From contig JYIN01000005.1 of the NCBI GenBank assembly GCA_002007405.1, positions 103,602-167,601 on the forward strand: a stretch of 64,000 nucleotides of DNA, read 5' to 3'. This DNA comes from Gammaproteobacteria bacterium Gsub. GTDB lineage: Bacteria; Pseudomonadota; Gammaproteobacteria; PS1; Pseudothioglobaceae. Positions 26,252-36,035 of the stretch are shown here, piece by piece. The notes below the pieces were generated by a model. That model was not told the DNA's origin. It saw nothing but the letters and a program-made list of their open reading frames with translations, and ran no database searches. Made by a program: the position numbers and the translations under genes. Within the stretch, counting starts at the first letter, position 1, and the number at the start of each line of letters is the position of its first letter.

Positions 26252-27469
26252 TTATTTTTTAAACTTTTCAAATACCAAACAAGCATTAGTGCCACCGAAA
26301 CCGAAGCTATTGGACATCACCCGATTGAGGGGTTTGGGGGTGGTAGATTGCACTATTGGGACGCCTTTGGCGACAGGGTCTAAGTTTTTGATATTAGCAG
26401 ATTCTGCCATGAAATCATTTTCTAACATTAACAACGAATAGATAGATTCATTGACACCAGCGGCGCCAAGCGCATGACCTGAGAGTGATTTTGTGGAGCT
26501 GACATAGGGCAGGTGTGTGGTAAATACTTTTTTAATGGCAATAATCTCTTTGTTGTCACCTACTGGGGTCGAGGTGCCGTGGGCATTGATATAATCAATG
26601 GGCCCGGCAACGGTTGAGATTGCCAGTTGCATACAGCGCTGCGCCCCTTCGCCGCTTGGGACAACCATATCAAAACCATCTGAGGTGGCACCATAACCTG
26701 TTAATTCGGCAATAATGGTCGCACCTCGTTTTTGTGCATGGTTTAAAGATTCCAAAACTAGAGCACCGCCACCACCAGAAATTACAAAACCATCGCGCTC
26801 AGTATCAAAGGCGCGTGATGCTTTTTCGGGGGTTTTGTTATATTTGGAAGATAGCGCACCCATTGAATCGAACAATAGGGTAAGTGACCAGTCCAATTCC
26901 TCGCCACCACCAGCAAAGACTACATCTTGTTTGCCCATTTGAATTTGTTCCATAGCATTGCCAATACAATGTGCGGAAGTGGAACATGCTGAGCTGATGG
27001 AATAATTGATGCCTTTGATTTTAAATAGGGTAGAGAGGCAAGCTGAGGTGGTAGATCCCATAGCGCGCGTTACCCGATAGGGTCCCACGCGTTTAATGCC
27101 TTTTTCTCTTAAAATATCCGCCGCCTCTACTACATTTTGATTGGACGCACCGCCAGAACCCATAATAAGCCCAGTTCTGGGGTTGGAAATTTGTGTTTGG
27201 GTGAGTGCTGATTGCCTAATCGCCTCATCCAAGGCAATGGCGTTATAGATTGCCGCGTCTGCCATAAAACGATGCATTTTTCTATCAATAACTGTGTTTG
27301 TATCAAATTCTGGAATAGCACCAGAAACATGGGAACGCAGCCCCATTTCGGCTTGTTGTTGATCAAATTTAATACCTGACTTTGCAGCTTTTAAAGATTC
27401 TAATACCTCTCTACAGTTTTTGCCCAAACTAGAGACAATACCCATTCCAGTAACAACGACTCTATTCAT
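26252..27469 (-). CDS. fabB: 3-oxoacyl-ACP synthase I FabB
   Basis: FabB elongates acyl-ACP and is needed for unsaturated fatty acid synthesis with FabA. The 405-residue thiolase-fold protein has the active Cys in [16 protein letters not shown] (near residue 163) and the two histidines in [12 protein letters not shown] and [12 protein letters not shown], plus the C-terminal [10 protein letters not shown]. It follows fabA by 6 bases; fabA-fabB is the standard anaerobic unsaturated fatty acid operon. Confidence 0.97.
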   Translation of the reverse strand: MNRVVVTGMGIVSSLGKNCREVLESLKAAKSGIKFDQQQAEMGLRSHVSGAIPEFDTNTVIDRKMHRFMADAAIYNAIALDEAIRQSALTQTQISNPRTGLIMGSGGASNQNVVEAADILREKGIKRVGPYRVTRAMGSTTSACLSTLFKIKGINYSISSACSTSAHCIGNAMEQIQMGKQDVVFAGGGEELDWSLTLLFDSMGALSSKYNKTPEKASRAFDTERDGFVISGGGGALVLESLNHAQKRGATIIAELTGYGATSDGFDMVVPSGEGAQRCMQLAISTVAGPIDYINAHGTSTPVGDNKEIIAIKKVFTTHLPYVSSTKSLSGHALGAAGVNESIYSLLMLENDFMAESANIKNLDPVAKGVPIVQSTTPKPLNRVMSNSFGFGGTNACLVFEKFKK

Positions 27470-27475
27470 TATTCA

Positions 27476-27985
27476 TTACATATTATTGACATCGGCAAAA
27501 AGCCCAACTTTTAAACTTTTGGCTGTATAAACAAGCCCGTCATCGACAAAAATACTAGCGTCAGCAAAACCCATATACAATTTGCGTTTAACCATTCTAG
27601 ATAAATCAACTTTATAAATTACTTTTTTATTGTGCGGAAATATTTGACCAGTGAATTTAATCTCGCCAGAGCCTAACGCACGACCCCGACCCTTGCCACC
27701 ACTCCAGCCTAAAAAGAAACCAACCAATTGCCAAACTGCATCAATACCGAGACATCCGGGCATGACTGGATCGTCATTAAAATGGCATTTAAAAAACCAC
27801 AAATCAGGATTAAGGTCTAATTCAGCAATAACACAGCCTTTGTTGTGTTTTCCGCCTTCTTTAGAAATATGAGTAATGCGGTCAAACATTAACATTGGTG
27901 GTTGTGGTAATTGTGCATTACCAACACCAAATAACTTGCCATTGCCACATTGAATAAGTTCTTCGTATGAAAAAGAATTTTGCAT
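27476..27985 (-). CDS. fabA: 3-hydroxydecanoyl-ACP dehydratase/isomerase FabA
   Basis: FabA dehydrates 3-hydroxydecanoyl-ACP and isomerises the product to cis-3-decenoyl-ACP. The 169-residue hotdog-fold protein has the catalytic His in [14 protein letters not shown] and the Asp in the following GIDAVWQL helix, and the [15 protein letters not shown] segment. ATG at 27985 is used; a TTG one codon upstream also opens the frame. Confidence 0.97.
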   Translation of the reverse strand: MQNSFSYEELIQCGNGKLFGVGNAQLPQPPMLMFDRITHISKEGGKHNKGCVIAELDLNPDLWFFKCHFNDDPVMPGCLGIDAVWQLVGFFLGWSGGKGRGRALGSGEIKFTGQIFPHNKKVIYKVDLSRMVKRKLYMGFADASIFVDDGLVYTAKSLKVGLFADVNNM

Positions 27986-28045
27986 CAATAAAAAAATACC
28001 TTTGTTGTGTTATATTTGAGCATCTATGAATTAAGAAAGTTACAA

Positions 28046-29215
28046 TTATACCAAAAGCCCTTTGCTAATGTCATTTATCACATCATTCGTATCTTCTAAA
28101 CCAACCGAGATTCTAAGTAATCCTTCGCTAATATTCGCCTGTTTTTTTTCCACTTCTGTCAAACGGTAATGTGTAGTAGAGGCGGGGTGTGTAATTGTGC
28201 TTTTGGTATCGCCTAGATTTGCGGTAATAGAGAGTATTTTAGTGGCGTTAATTAACTTGAATGCAGCTGCGCGCTTACCCTTAACTGTAAATGAGACGAT
28301 ACCACCAAACCCAGATTGTTGTTGTTTTGCCAATGAGTGATGAGGATGAGATTCCAAACCCAGATAATACACCCTCTCAACTTGATTTTGCTGTGTCAGC
28401 CATAAGGCAACTTTAAGTGCATTGTCTGAGTGCGCGCGCATTCTCAGGCTAAGTGTGTCCAAACCTTTTAGCACAATCCAAGCGTTAAAAGCACTCAGGC
28501 TCGGACCCGTTGCACGGGTGAAGGTGGCAATTTTTTCTATCAACTCATTCGTACCCAGAACCGCACCAGCCAAACAACGCCCTTGACCGTCAATGTACTT
28601 AGTGGCAGAATGAATCACAATATCAGCACCTAGGGCGATAGGATTTTGTAATGCGGGGGTTAAAATTGCGTTATCAACTGCCAATAAAATATTATTTTCT
28701 CGGCTGATTTTGCTAAGCGCAACAATATCAACTACCTCACCTAATGGATTAGATGGCGTTTCTAACAAAAATAATTTGGTATTATTTTGCAACGCCTCTT
28801 GCCAAGCCGATAAATCACCGAGATCAACATAACTAATATCCACATTAAATTTAGCAACGATGGTATTAAGTAAGACAATAGAGGTGCCAAACATATTACG
28901 CGAAACCACAATATGGTCGCCAGGTTTAAGCAATGCCATAATGGTGGCAAAAATTGCTGCCATACCACTTGCAGTGGCAACACAGGCTGGCGCGCCTTCA
29001 AGTGCGGCCAATTTGCGCTCAAAGGCAGCAACTGTTGGATTGGTAAAACGCGCGTAGATATTGCCCGGCTCTTTTTTAGAAAATCGTTTTGCGGCTTGTT
29101 GTGCAGAATCAAAAACAAAACTTGAAGTTAGAAAAATGGCTTCTGAATGCTCTTGCTCCCCCGTGGTTCGGTAACCTTCTCGGATCGCTTTGGTATCAAA
29201 TTGTTGCTTTTCCAT
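28046..29215 (-). CDS. metZ: O-succinylhomoserine sulfhydrylase MetZ
   Basis: MetZ is a PLP enzyme making homocysteine from O-succinylhomoserine and sulfide. The 389 residues carry the Cys/Met-metabolism family pattern: NIYARFTNPTV, the PLP-stacking region ATASGMAAI, and the Schiff-base Lys in SATKYIDGQGR. The same gene follows folC-cvpA-purF in Pseudomonas, which supports MetZ over cystathionine synthase. Lies 41 bases after purF. Confidence 0.93.
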   Translation of the reverse strand: MEKQQFDTKAIREGYRTTGEQEHSEAIFLTSSFVFDSAQQAAKRFSKKEPGNIYARFTNPTVAAFERKLAALEGAPACVATASGMAAIFATIMALLKPGDHIVVSRNMFGTSIVLLNTIVAKFNVDISYVDLGDLSAWQEALQNNTKLFLLETPSNPLGEVVDIVALSKISRENNILLAVDNAILTPALQNPIALGADIVIHSATKYIDGQGRCLAGAVLGTNELIEKIATFTRATGPSLSAFNAWIVLKGLDTLSLRMRAHSDNALKVALWLTQQNQVERVYYLGLESHPHHSLAKQQQSGFGGIVSFTVKGKRAAAFKLINATKILSITANLGDTKSTITHPASTTHYRLTEVEKKQANISEGLLRISVGLEDTNDVINDISKGLLV

Positions 29216-29256
29216 ATTCTAAAGTTGTGATGGTTAAACCGCACCATTCTACATCA

Positions 29257-30762
29257 TTACAAACTCATCTCAGAAGTATCAAGCGTATTATTTTTCTTCT
29301 TAACAGCATCTGAGCGCAATAATTCAATTTGGGTTAGATAATCTTTATCAACATCGCCAGTTACATATTGACCGTCAAAACACGAACAATCAAAGTTTTT
29401 AATCTTTGGGTTGCCTTGCTGGACACACCAAATAAGATCATGCAAATTTTGATAAATAAGTTTATCAGCACCGATGGTTGCACAAATTTGGGTGTTGTTT
29501 TTGTCGTGGGCAATAAATTCTTTTGCGCTTGCCATATCAATGCCATATACATTGGGATAGCGCACTGGTGGGGCCGCTGAGGCAAAAAATACTTTGTTGG
29601 CACCCGCATCACGAGCCATTTCCACAATTTGCTCGCTGGTGGTGCCACGCACAATTGAATCATCCACCAATAAGACATTTTTGCCCTTAAATTCAAGCTC
29701 AATGGCACTGAGTTTCTGATGTACGGATTTTTTGCGTTGTTTTTGTCCAGGCATAATAAAAGTACGGGCAATGTAGCGATTTTTAATCAAACCCTCACTG
29801 TATTTTACTTTGAGTTTATAGGCCAGTTGTAGGGCTGCCACCCTAGAAGTATCTGGAATTGGAATCACTACATCAATTTTGTTAGCACCCCATTCTTGGC
29901 GAATTTTAGCGGCCAGGCACTCACCCATTCTAAGGCGAGATTTATAAACCGAGATATTATCAATCACTGAATCTGGGCGAGCAAAATAGACAAATTCAAA
30001 AATACATGGCGAATATTGCATACTATCACTACATTGCTGGGTGTGGACATTGCCTTGTCTATCAATCACAATGGCCTCTCCAGGCTTAATATCACGCACA
30101 ATTTTATAGCCAAGTGCACTGAGGGCAACACTTTCTGAGGCAAGCATATATTTAGTGCCACCACGGGTTGTGCGCTTACCCAGAATTAGAGGGCGAATAC
30201 CAAAAGGGTCACGAAAACCAAAAATGCCATAACCTAAAATCATCCCAACTCCAGCGTATGCACCACGCACACGCTTATGCACTTGGATAATTGAATTAAA
30301 TATATCATTTTCATTGATATGGTATTTTTGTAATTTAGCAAGTTCGCTAGCAAAAACATTAAGCAAAATTTCTGAATCAGAATTGGTATTAATATGACGC
30401 AAATCTTGTTCAAAAAGTTCTTTTTTTAACTGTTTGGTGTTGGTTAAATTGCCGTTATGCGCAAAGGCAATGCCATACGGAGAATTAACATAAAAAGGTT
30501 GTGCCTCAGCACCAGAATAGCTGCCTGCTGTTGGATAACGCACATGACCAATACCCATATCACCCAAGAGTTTGGACATGTGTTTAGTGCGAAAAACATT
30601 CCTAACCAAGCCATTGGATTTACGCATATAAAAACGCCCTTTGTGCGAGGTTACGATACCAGCAGCATCTTGACCCCGATGCTGGATAATGGTTAGCGCA
30701 TCGTAGATATAAAGTGCAGTGTCTTTTTTGGTAGTGGATAAAATCCCAACAATCCCACACAT
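29257..30762 (-). CDS. purF: Amidophosphoribosyltransferase PurF
   Basis: PurF performs the first committed step of purine synthesis, PRPP plus glutamine to phosphoribosylamine. The 501 residues start with the N-terminal nucleophile Cys2 (MCGIVGIL) of the glutaminase domain, with HRGQDAAGI and HVRYPTAG, followed by the phosphoribosyltransferase domain with VLLVDDSIVRGTTS (near 363-376). Two bases separate it from cvpA. Confidence 0.97.
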   Translation of the reverse strand: MCGIVGILSTTKKDTALYIYDALTIIQHRGQDAAGIVTSHKGRFYMRKSNGLVRNVFRTKHMSKLLGDMGIGHVRYPTAGSYSGAEAQPFYVNSPYGIAFAHNGNLTNTKQLKKELFEQDLRHINTNSDSEILLNVFASELAKLQKYHINENDIFNSIIQVHKRVRGAYAGVGMILGYGIFGFRDPFGIRPLILGKRTTRGGTKYMLASESVALSALGYKIVRDIKPGEAIVIDRQGNVHTQQCSDSMQYSPCIFEFVYFARPDSVIDNISVYKSRLRMGECLAAKIRQEWGANKIDVVIPIPDTSRVAALQLAYKLKVKYSEGLIKNRYIARTFIMPGQKQRKKSVHQKLSAIELEFKGKNVLLVDDSIVRGTTSEQIVEMARDAGANKVFFASAAPPVRYPNVYGIDMASAKEFIAHDKNNTQICATIGADKLIYQNLHDLIWCVQQGNPKIKNFDCSCFDGQYVTGDVDKDYLTQIELLRSDAVKKKNNTLDTSEMSL

Positions 30763-30764
30763 AA

Positions 30765-31604
30765 TTAGCGCTCAATAAAGGTTAGATAATCCGATAAAAC
30801 TGCTTGTGTATTGTTGGCTACGGCATTAAACTTATCAGTAATAGGACCATTAATCAGGTAATGGGAATGATTAAGTGCCACAATCATTACTACAACCACT
30901 ATCAGTCCTTTGAATAATCCAAGCCACAGACCAAAAAAATGATTGACTGGGCTATTGACATTTTTGGCATTAAGGATTGAATCAAGTGGCTTTAGGGCAA
31001 GTAATAAAGGGCAGGGCTGATCAGTGCCGACTTTGATATTGAGCATTTTTATCAGCACAAAAGCGGTAATGACAGTGGCACCAAAAACAAGCGTGGCTGT
31101 AACAATAAAAAGCAAATCTTGATGGGTTATTAAGCGTGAGACAATCTCAATATGAATAATATCATTGGTCAAAACCCAACTAACACCCAGTGCAATAGCC
31201 ATGCCAATAAAGATTGCCAAAAAGCGATTGAGTGGGCAGGGACCGTGGATTTTGGCAATAATTTGCAGGATTTTGTAAAGCCCTATTTTTAATAATAAAA
31301 AGCCTAAAAATAAAACCACAAAACTGACCAAAGGCTGCCCAGTAAACAGCCAAAAAATATTGTCGTTACTAAGCACTTGGTAGAAAAAACCTGAAAAAAT
31401 AAGTGCTGCCACAACCCAAGCAAAATTAATAAAACCCAATGCAAAGCCGCGTTTAAAGCCAATCAGGGCAAAAATAAGCAAAAATAAAATAATTAAATAA
31501 TCATTCCAAGTTAATTGTTCAAAGAAGTTTAAAAAATCCACCCAAATACTTGGTGTAGATTCTTGTTTTCCCAATGTATTTTCCCAATTTTTAATGGTCT
31601 GCAT
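30765..31604 (-). CDS. cvpA: CvpA family membrane protein (long form)
   Basis: CvpA proteins are membrane proteins of uncertain role, classically linked with purF and colicin V export. The core after the first 30 residues reads WNDYLIILFLLIFALIGFKRGFALGFINFAWVVAA. At about 279 residues it is longer than the usual 160-190, with further hydrophobic segments to the end, so it may have an added membrane module. ATG at 31604 with AGGGA upstream is preferred to TTG at 31631. The folC-cvpA-purF-metZ order matches Pseudomonas. Confidence 0.85.
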   Translation of the reverse strand: MQTIKNWENTLGKQESTPSIWVDFLNFFEQLTWNDYLIILFLLIFALIGFKRGFALGFINFAWVVAALIFSGFFYQVLSNDNIFWLFTGQPLVSFVVLFLGFLLLKIGLYKILQIIAKIHGPCPLNRFLAIFIGMAIALGVSWVLTNDIIHIEIVSRLITHQDLLFIVTATLVFGATVITAFVLIKMLNIKVGTDQPCPLLLALKPLDSILNAKNVNSPVNHFFGLWLGLFKGLIVVVVMIVALNHSHYLINGPITDKFNAVANNTQAVLSDYLTFIER

Positions 31605-31640
31605 AATTTCCCTGCTTGTCTTCTCAATCAATGTTGAATT

Positions 31641-32849
31641 TTACAAGCAATCACGCTTATCAAATGCCTTTATTATATCAGCAACCAAATAAAATGAACC
31701 AAATGCCACAATGCGTGTGCTGTGTGAATCTTTGAGTGCCAATTCCAATGCTTGTTGCCCGTCTTTGCAAGCTAAAATATTGTCGCTAAGAGTAAATTGA
31801 TTGTTCAAACTTGCCATACTCATGGCTCGTGGATTATCAAGCGGGACCAGTAACCATTGGCTAATTATCGGACGGATTGCCTTAATCATTAGATTAATAT
31901 TTTTGTCTTTCAAAGTAGAAAAAATTGCCAGTGTAGGGATTTTTTCCCTTGTTAATTCATCTGTCAAAACTTGCACTGCTGCTGGATTATGTGCTACATC
32001 AAAAATTAGGGTTTTATTGGCAGCCTTTCTTATTTGTAATCTAGCATCCAATGTGGTATTTTTAATGGCAAATTTAAGTTGAGTTTTGCTGATTGGAAAA
32101 GTTGCCTGTAAATGTCGCACTGCTTGGATTGCCAGAGCCACATTTCGCCTTTGATGCACACCCAGCAAGCCAATCTCACCTAGATACGGATGATCGACAA
32201 ATGATAGCTTTGCACCGATGGCACTGGCTCTTTGTTGAATTGATTTTGGTGGGTTGTTGTCGGCACAAATACAGGGGGTGTTTTTTCTCATAATGCCTGC
32301 TTTTTCAGCGCCAATCAAGGCACGCGTATTGCCCAGATAATCAGTGTGTTCAAGGGCAATGTTGGTAATAAGGGCAACATCACTATCAACCACATTGACC
32401 GCATCCATACGCCCTCCTATCCCAATTTCTAACAAGGCGACATCAACTTTTTGTTGAGCAAAAATCCAAAGTCCAGCCAAAGCGGAAAATTCAAAAAATG
32501 ACAGTGAAGTATTGCCACGCACTTGTTCAATCTGAGAAAATGCAAGACACAATAAATCATCATCACTATTTTTTAAATTCAGGCGCACTCGCTCATTATA
32601 AGTAAACAAATGCGGAGAGGTGAATTTGCCCACTTTATAACCTGCCTGGGCGTAAATATTTTCCAAAAAAGCCAAAGTTGAACCCTTACCATTAGTGCCG
32701 GCAACGGTAATAATTTTAAATGTAACCCCCTTCGGGAGCAGTTTTTTATAAACTTTTTGGATACGACTAAGACCTAAATCAATCTCTTTTGGGTGCAAGG
32801 ATTGTTGATACTTTAACCACTGAGGTAAACTACGCTCTATTCTTCCCAA
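31641..32849 (-). CDS. folC: Folylpolyglutamate synthase / dihydrofolate synthase FolC
   Basis: FolC joins dihydropteroate with glutamate and extends folates with polyglutamate. The Mur-ligase-like 402-residue protein has the P-loop VAGTNGKGSTLAFLE (near residues 49-63), TSPHLFTYNERVRLN and IGGRMDAVNVVDSD. It starts at TTG 32849, with GAGGG seven bases upstream, inside the end of the fxsA gene (13-base overlap). No early ATG is available. Confidence 0.95.
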   Translation of the reverse strand: MGRIERSLPQWLKYQQSLHPKEIDLGLSRIQKVYKKLLPKGVTFKIITVAGTNGKGSTLAFLENIYAQAGYKVGKFTSPHLFTYNERVRLNLKNSDDDLLCLAFSQIEQVRGNTSLSFFEFSALAGLWIFAQQKVDVALLEIGIGGRMDAVNVVDSDVALITNIALEHTDYLGNTRALIGAEKAGIMRKNTPCICADNNPPKSIQQRASAIGAKLSFVDHPYLGEIGLLGVHQRRNVALAIQAVRHLQATFPISKTQLKFAIKNTTLDARLQIRKAANKTLIFDVAHNPAAVQVLTDELTREKIPTLAIFSTLKDKNINLMIKAIRPIISQWLLVPLDNPRAMSMASLNNQFTLSDNILACKDGQQALELALKDSHSTRIVAFGSFYLVADIIKAFDKRDCL

Positions 32850-33301
32850 AATTCACCCTCAATTGTATCGTTTTTATTTGGGTTTTTATTGGGTTTTTTG
32901 TTCTTAGTGTTGTGGATTTTTTGGGTAAAAATTATATTATTTTGGGTAAAAATCTTGCCAGCATTTTGGATAAATAAGTGGTTAATAAAATATCTCCTTG
33001 ACCAAGGCAATAAACCCAACAAACCTACTGTATCAGTAATAAACCCCGGGGTAAGTAGTAGTACGCCAGAGATTAAAATCACCACACCTTCCATCATTTC
33101 AAAAGCTGGGCTTTGCCCTCCCAAGATAGATTGCTGAGCTTTTTGTAGCGTTGAAAAGCCTTGCTGTTTAATCAAATACGAACCTATAAAAGCTGTTAGC
33201 ACCACCAGCATCACGGTATTAAACGCACCGATAGACTCACCTACCGATACAATCACAAACAACTCTAATAAGGTTGCAACAACAAATATAGGAAACAGCA
33301 T
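32837..33301 (-). CDS. fxsA: FxsA family membrane protein
   Basis: FxsA is a small cytoplasmic membrane protein known in E. coli for relieving phage T7 exclusion by F plasmid; its normal role is unclear. The 154-residue protein has three to four helices with the family segments GSYLIKQQG, GVLLLTPGFITDTVGLLGLLP. The C-terminal tail is polar and Asn/Lys-rich (KNKKPNKNPNKND). It lies one base from trmB. Confidence 0.92.
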   Translation of the reverse strand: MLFPIFVVATLLELFVIVSVGESIGAFNTVMLVVLTAFIGSYLIKQQGFSTLQKAQQSILGGQSPAFEMMEGVVILISGVLLLTPGFITDTVGLLGLLPWSRRYFINHLFIQNAGKIFTQNNIIFTQKIHNTKNKKPNKNPNKNDTIEGEFWEE

Positions 33302-33302
33302 A

Positions 33303-33977
33303 TTATTTCTCGCAAATGAAAATCAAATCCCAGACACCATGCCCTAGTTTTTTGCCACGCCTCTCAAACTTAGTAATGGGTCGATTTTTTGGTCTTGAAG
33401 AATAGATATGGTCGCCCAGAAGGTTTTTAAAGTGGGGATGTTTTTGCAGAATTTCCATCATCTGCTGTGCATAATGCCACCAATCGGTTGCCAAATGAAT
33501 GCTGCCACCATTAATTATTTTTGCACTCAACAAATCTAAAAATGGGGGTTGCACAATACGGCGTTTGTGGTGTTTATTCTTCTGCCAAGGGTCGGGAAAA
33601 AACAGTTGAAAAACACTAAAACTGTCATTTTTAAAGTTGTTTTTTATCACTTCTACTGCGTCTGCATTGATGATTTTTAGATTGTTAAGTTGGTGTTTGT
33701 ATGCCGCGCTAATCAGCCGTCCAATACCTGCCTCATACACCTCAATACCTAGAAAATTTTTCTCAGGCGTATCGATTGCCATCTGCAATAAAGAGTCGCC
33801 ATTGCCAAAACCAATTTCTAAAACAATCGGCTGTTGTTTAGCAAAAAGTGTGTTTAAATCAAGCTTTTTTGCCCCAATATCGATACCATAGACTGGCCAT
33901 AAATCGTATAGCCCAGTTTTTTGTTCTAGCGTTAAACACCTAGAACGGCGCACAAAACTTTGAATCTTATTCATCAT
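33303..33977 (-). CDS. trmB: tRNA (guanine-N7)-methyltransferase TrmB
   Basis: TrmB makes m7G46 in the variable loop of tRNAs. The 224-residue SAM enzyme has the motif I LEIGFGNGDSLLQMA, GIEVYEAGIGRL and the catalytic LFFPDPWQKNKHHKRRIV. Two ATGs lie together at 33977 and 33974. First gene of the minus-strand set trmB-fxsA-folC-cvpA-purF-metZ. Confidence 0.95.
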   Translation of the reverse strand: MMNKIQSFVRRSRCLTLEQKTGLYDLWPVYGIDIGAKKLDLNTLFAKQQPIVLEIGFGNGDSLLQMAIDTPEKNFLGIEVYEAGIGRLISAAYKHQLNNLKIINADAVEVIKNNFKNDSFSVFQLFFPDPWQKNKHHKRRIVQPPFLDLLSAKIINGGSIHLATDWWHYAQQMMEILQKHPHFKNLLGDHIYSSRPKNRPITKFERRGKKLGHGVWDLIFICEK

Positions 33978-34032
33978 TTTTGTAAAAGCATGGATAAAAT
34001 ATCATTAGCCCACACAACTTAAAATACCTAAT

Positions 34033-34134
34033 TCAAAGGCTAGTGTACCCACCCATAACACTTCTTTTTGTATATTCTTTCTTATTCATTTTAATATATT
34101 CAATCGGTGGTATTTGCCCAAGTGAATAAATACT
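34033..34134 (-). pseudogene. Possible transposase C-terminal remnant
   Basis: On the minus strand the frame reads SIYSLGQIPPIEYIKMNKKE and then 13 more codons to a stop. The YSLGQIPPIEYI part resembles the end of IS3-like transposases with an integrase core, where a HSSLG-TPAEY motif is typical. Nothing upstream continues the reading frame, so at most a 34-codon fragment is left. The call rests on motif resemblance only. Confidence 0.3.
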
Positions 34135-34313
34135 CTTTTAGAGTTATACTAAAATAAATAATCACCCATTTTATCGTTAAATTCTTTCGGGCTTTAAATT
34201 AAAAAGACTGTAATCAACTCACCCGTCTTGTAATCTACAATTAAATCTTTTGTAGTGCGCACCTCTCTTTAGGGGGTTTAGGGTGAGTATGCCGTGTTTT
34301 GGGATTATATGAT

Positions 34314-34334
34314 GAGACCTTTGCTAATTGAATG
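34314..34334 (-). repeat. Dispersed repeat end, copy 3
   Basis: GAGACCTTTGCTAATTGAAT is the reverse complement of the right end of the dispersed repeat (compare GCAAAGGTCTC at 35563-35573). It sits just after the aroC stop. Confidence 0.55.
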
Positions 34335-34345
34335 TTGTATTGTTT

Positions 34346-35443
34346 TTATGCTTGCGGCGGAATAACTGGCGTGGTAGATTGGACACCGGCATTTTGCGCC
34401 CGATGACGCAACAATTGATCCATAAGAATAATGGCAAGCATGGACTCGGCAATTGGGGTCGCACGAATGCCCACGCAAGGGTCGTGTCTGCCTGTGGTAA
34501 TGACCTCTACTGGATTGCCGCTTTTATCAATGCTTTGAATCGGCAGACGCAAACTTGATGTTGGCTTCAAGGCAATAGATACCAACAAATCTTGCCCAGA
34601 GCTGATACCGCCCAGTGTACCTCCAGCGTGATTGGATTTGAATCCATTTGGAGTAATGCTATCGCGATGTTCGCTACCTTTTTGGGTGATTGCGCTAAAT
34701 CCTGCACCAATTTCAACCCCTTTAACCGCGTTGATACTCATCATGGCGTGGGCGATGTCTGCCTCAATCCTGTCAAAAATAGGTTCGCCCAATCCAACTA
34801 CCATATTGTTGGCGACAATGTTAATGCGCGCACCAATTGAATCCCCTGATTTCCTAAGGGTATCCATATACATTTCAAGTGCTTTCACTTTGCTGGCATC
34901 GGGGCAAAAAAATGGGTTTTTATGAATCTCTTTCCAGTCTATTCTTTCCGCCTTGATTGTCCCTAGTTGTGCCAAATAACCACGAATTTCAATTTTTAAA
35001 TTCTCTCTAAGATATTTTTTAGCAATCCCGCCACAAGCAACGCGCATAGCAGTCTCTCTTGCACTGGAGCGCCCACCACCACGATAATCTCTCAAGCCGT
35101 ATTTTTGTGCATAGGTGTAATCAGCATGACCAGGGCGAAAAGTGTTGGCAATATTGCTGTAATCTTGCGAACGCTGATCGGTATTTTCAATCATTAAAGC
35201 AATCGGTGTACCTGTTGTTTTGCCCTCAAAAGTGCCTGATAAAATTTTCACCAAATCTTTTTCACGGCGTTGTGTAGTATGGCGTGAAGTGCCCGGTTTT
35301 CTAAGATCTAAATCACCTTGTAAATCAGCTGCACACAGCTCCATACCCGGTGGACAGCCATCAACAATACCAATCAATGCCTCACCGTGAGATTCGCCAG
35401 CAGTAGTTACTGTGAATAATTTTCCAATACTATTACCACTCAT
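34346..35443 (-). CDS. aroC: Chorismate synthase AroC
   Basis: AroC converts EPSP to chorismate with reduced FMN, the last shared step of aromatic synthesis. The 365 residues show the three family signatures: [18 protein letters not shown] near the start, [15 protein letters not shown] with [15 protein letters not shown], and the C-terminal [18 protein letters not shown]. The gene stands alone, flanked by ends of a dispersed repeat in opposite orientations. Confidence 0.97.
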   Translation of the reverse strand: MSGNSIGKLFTVTTAGESHGEALIGIVDGCPPGMELCAADLQGDLDLRKPGTSRHTTQRREKDLVKILSGTFEGKTTGTPIALMIENTDQRSQDYSNIANTFRPGHADYTYAQKYGLRDYRGGGRSSARETAMRVACGGIAKKYLRENLKIEIRGYLAQLGTIKAERIDWKEIHKNPFFCPDASKVKALEMYMDTLRKSGDSIGARINIVANNMVVGLGEPIFDRIEADIAHAMMSINAVKGVEIGAGFSAITQKGSEHRDSITPNGFKSNHAGGTLGGISSGQDLLVSIALKPTSSLRLPIQSIDKSGNPVEVITTGRHDPCVGIRATPIAESMLAIILMDQLLRHRAQNAGVQSTTPVIPPQA

Positions 35444-35491
35444 TGATTATTCCTTCGTGTTTTTAGCATATCAAAATCTTTACATAACTGT

Positions 35492-35573
35492 GGATGATTA
35501 GCAAAATGGGGGATTTTGTCAAGTTGGTGGAAGACAGTGTTTTGATGGTTATTCATAATTATGCAAAGGTCTC
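35492..35573 (+). repeat. Dispersed repeat, copy 4 (full length)
   Basis: This about 82-base element starts GGATGATTAGCAAAATGGG and ends AATTATGCAAAGGTCTC. It aligns with 14172-14263 across the whole length, with a small deletion before the last AATTAT. It lies between aroC and tRNA-Arg. Confidence 0.75.
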
Positions 35574-35617
35574 ATATTATCATAAATCCCCTCAGTTTAT
35601 TTTTTACCTGTGGGTGG

Positions 35618-35694
35618 TGGCGTCCTTGGCAGGATTTGAACCTGCGACCTGCCGCTTAGGAGGCGGCCGCTCTATCCAGCTGAGCCACAAGGAC
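35618..35694 (-). tRNA. tRNA-Arg, anticodon CCU
   Basis: The minus strand folds as a complete cloverleaf. The acceptor stem GTCCTTG/CAAGGAC is perfect, the D arm contains AGCTGGATAGAGC, the anticodon stem GCCGC/GCGGC encloses loop CTCCTAA with anticodon CCT, and the T arm is GCAGG-TTCAAAT-CCTGC. Discriminator G is followed by an encoded CCA (35618-35620). It reads AGG arginine codons. Confidence 0.97.
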
Positions 35695-35723
35695 AAAGTA
35701 ACCTATTTTACAGTGCTATAATA

Positions 35724-36011
35724 ATGCAGATGAAAAATTATCAACAAGTGATAAAATTGGCAAATAAAGGCGATATACAGGCGCAATATGAGCTGGGTTT
35801 GATGTACGAGTTAGGGCTGGGGGTTGAAAAAAATTTTCCCCAAGCGTTTTCTTGGTATCAAAAATCTGCCCATCAAAATCATCCAAAAGCACAGTACAAC
35901 TTAGGTATTTTCTACGCTTTGGGTAAAGGAGTGGGCAACGATATTCAACAATCAAAATACTGGATACGGTGTGCCAATGAAAATGGTTATTCAGGCAGTA
36001 GTGTTTTTTAA
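35724..36011 (+). CDS. Small Sel1-repeat protein
   Basis: The 95-residue protein contains two Sel1-like (TPR-type) helical repeats: AQYELGLMYELGLGVEKNFPQA...WYQKSA at about 20-52 and AQYNLGIFYALGKGVGNDI...YWIRCA at about 56-88. No signal peptide is visible. Such proteins act as binding scaffolds; the partner is unknown. Being short, it may be the remaining piece of a longer repeat protein. MKNYQQ (residue 3) is an alternative start. Confidence 0.8.
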   Translation: MQMKNYQQVIKLANKGDIQAQYELGLMYELGLGVEKNFPQAFSWYQKSAHQNHPKAQYNLGIFYALGKGVGNDIQQSKYWIRCANENGYSGSSVF

Positions 36012-36035
36012 AGATCCTAAATTTAAAGACCCTAA

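Larger units (their letters stand above)
33978..34345. other. Intergenic region with gene remnants between trmB and aroC
   Basis: This 368-base stretch holds no intact gene. On the minus strand two short frames read like broken proteins: one at 34033-34134 (separate entry), and one near 34188-34260 reading REVRTTKDLIVDYKTGELIT before stops, which looks like the end of a protein but was not identified. A repeat end lies at 34314-34334. Confidence 0.5.

Noticed and set aside
34314..35573. aroC as cargo of a composite mobile element bounded by inverted GAGACC/GGTCTC ends
   Set aside because: The ends are inverted and face outward, but there is no matching target duplication (GAT versus ATA next to the ends), no transposase inside, and the left end is only about 20 bases. 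Independent insertions of a small repeat explain it better.
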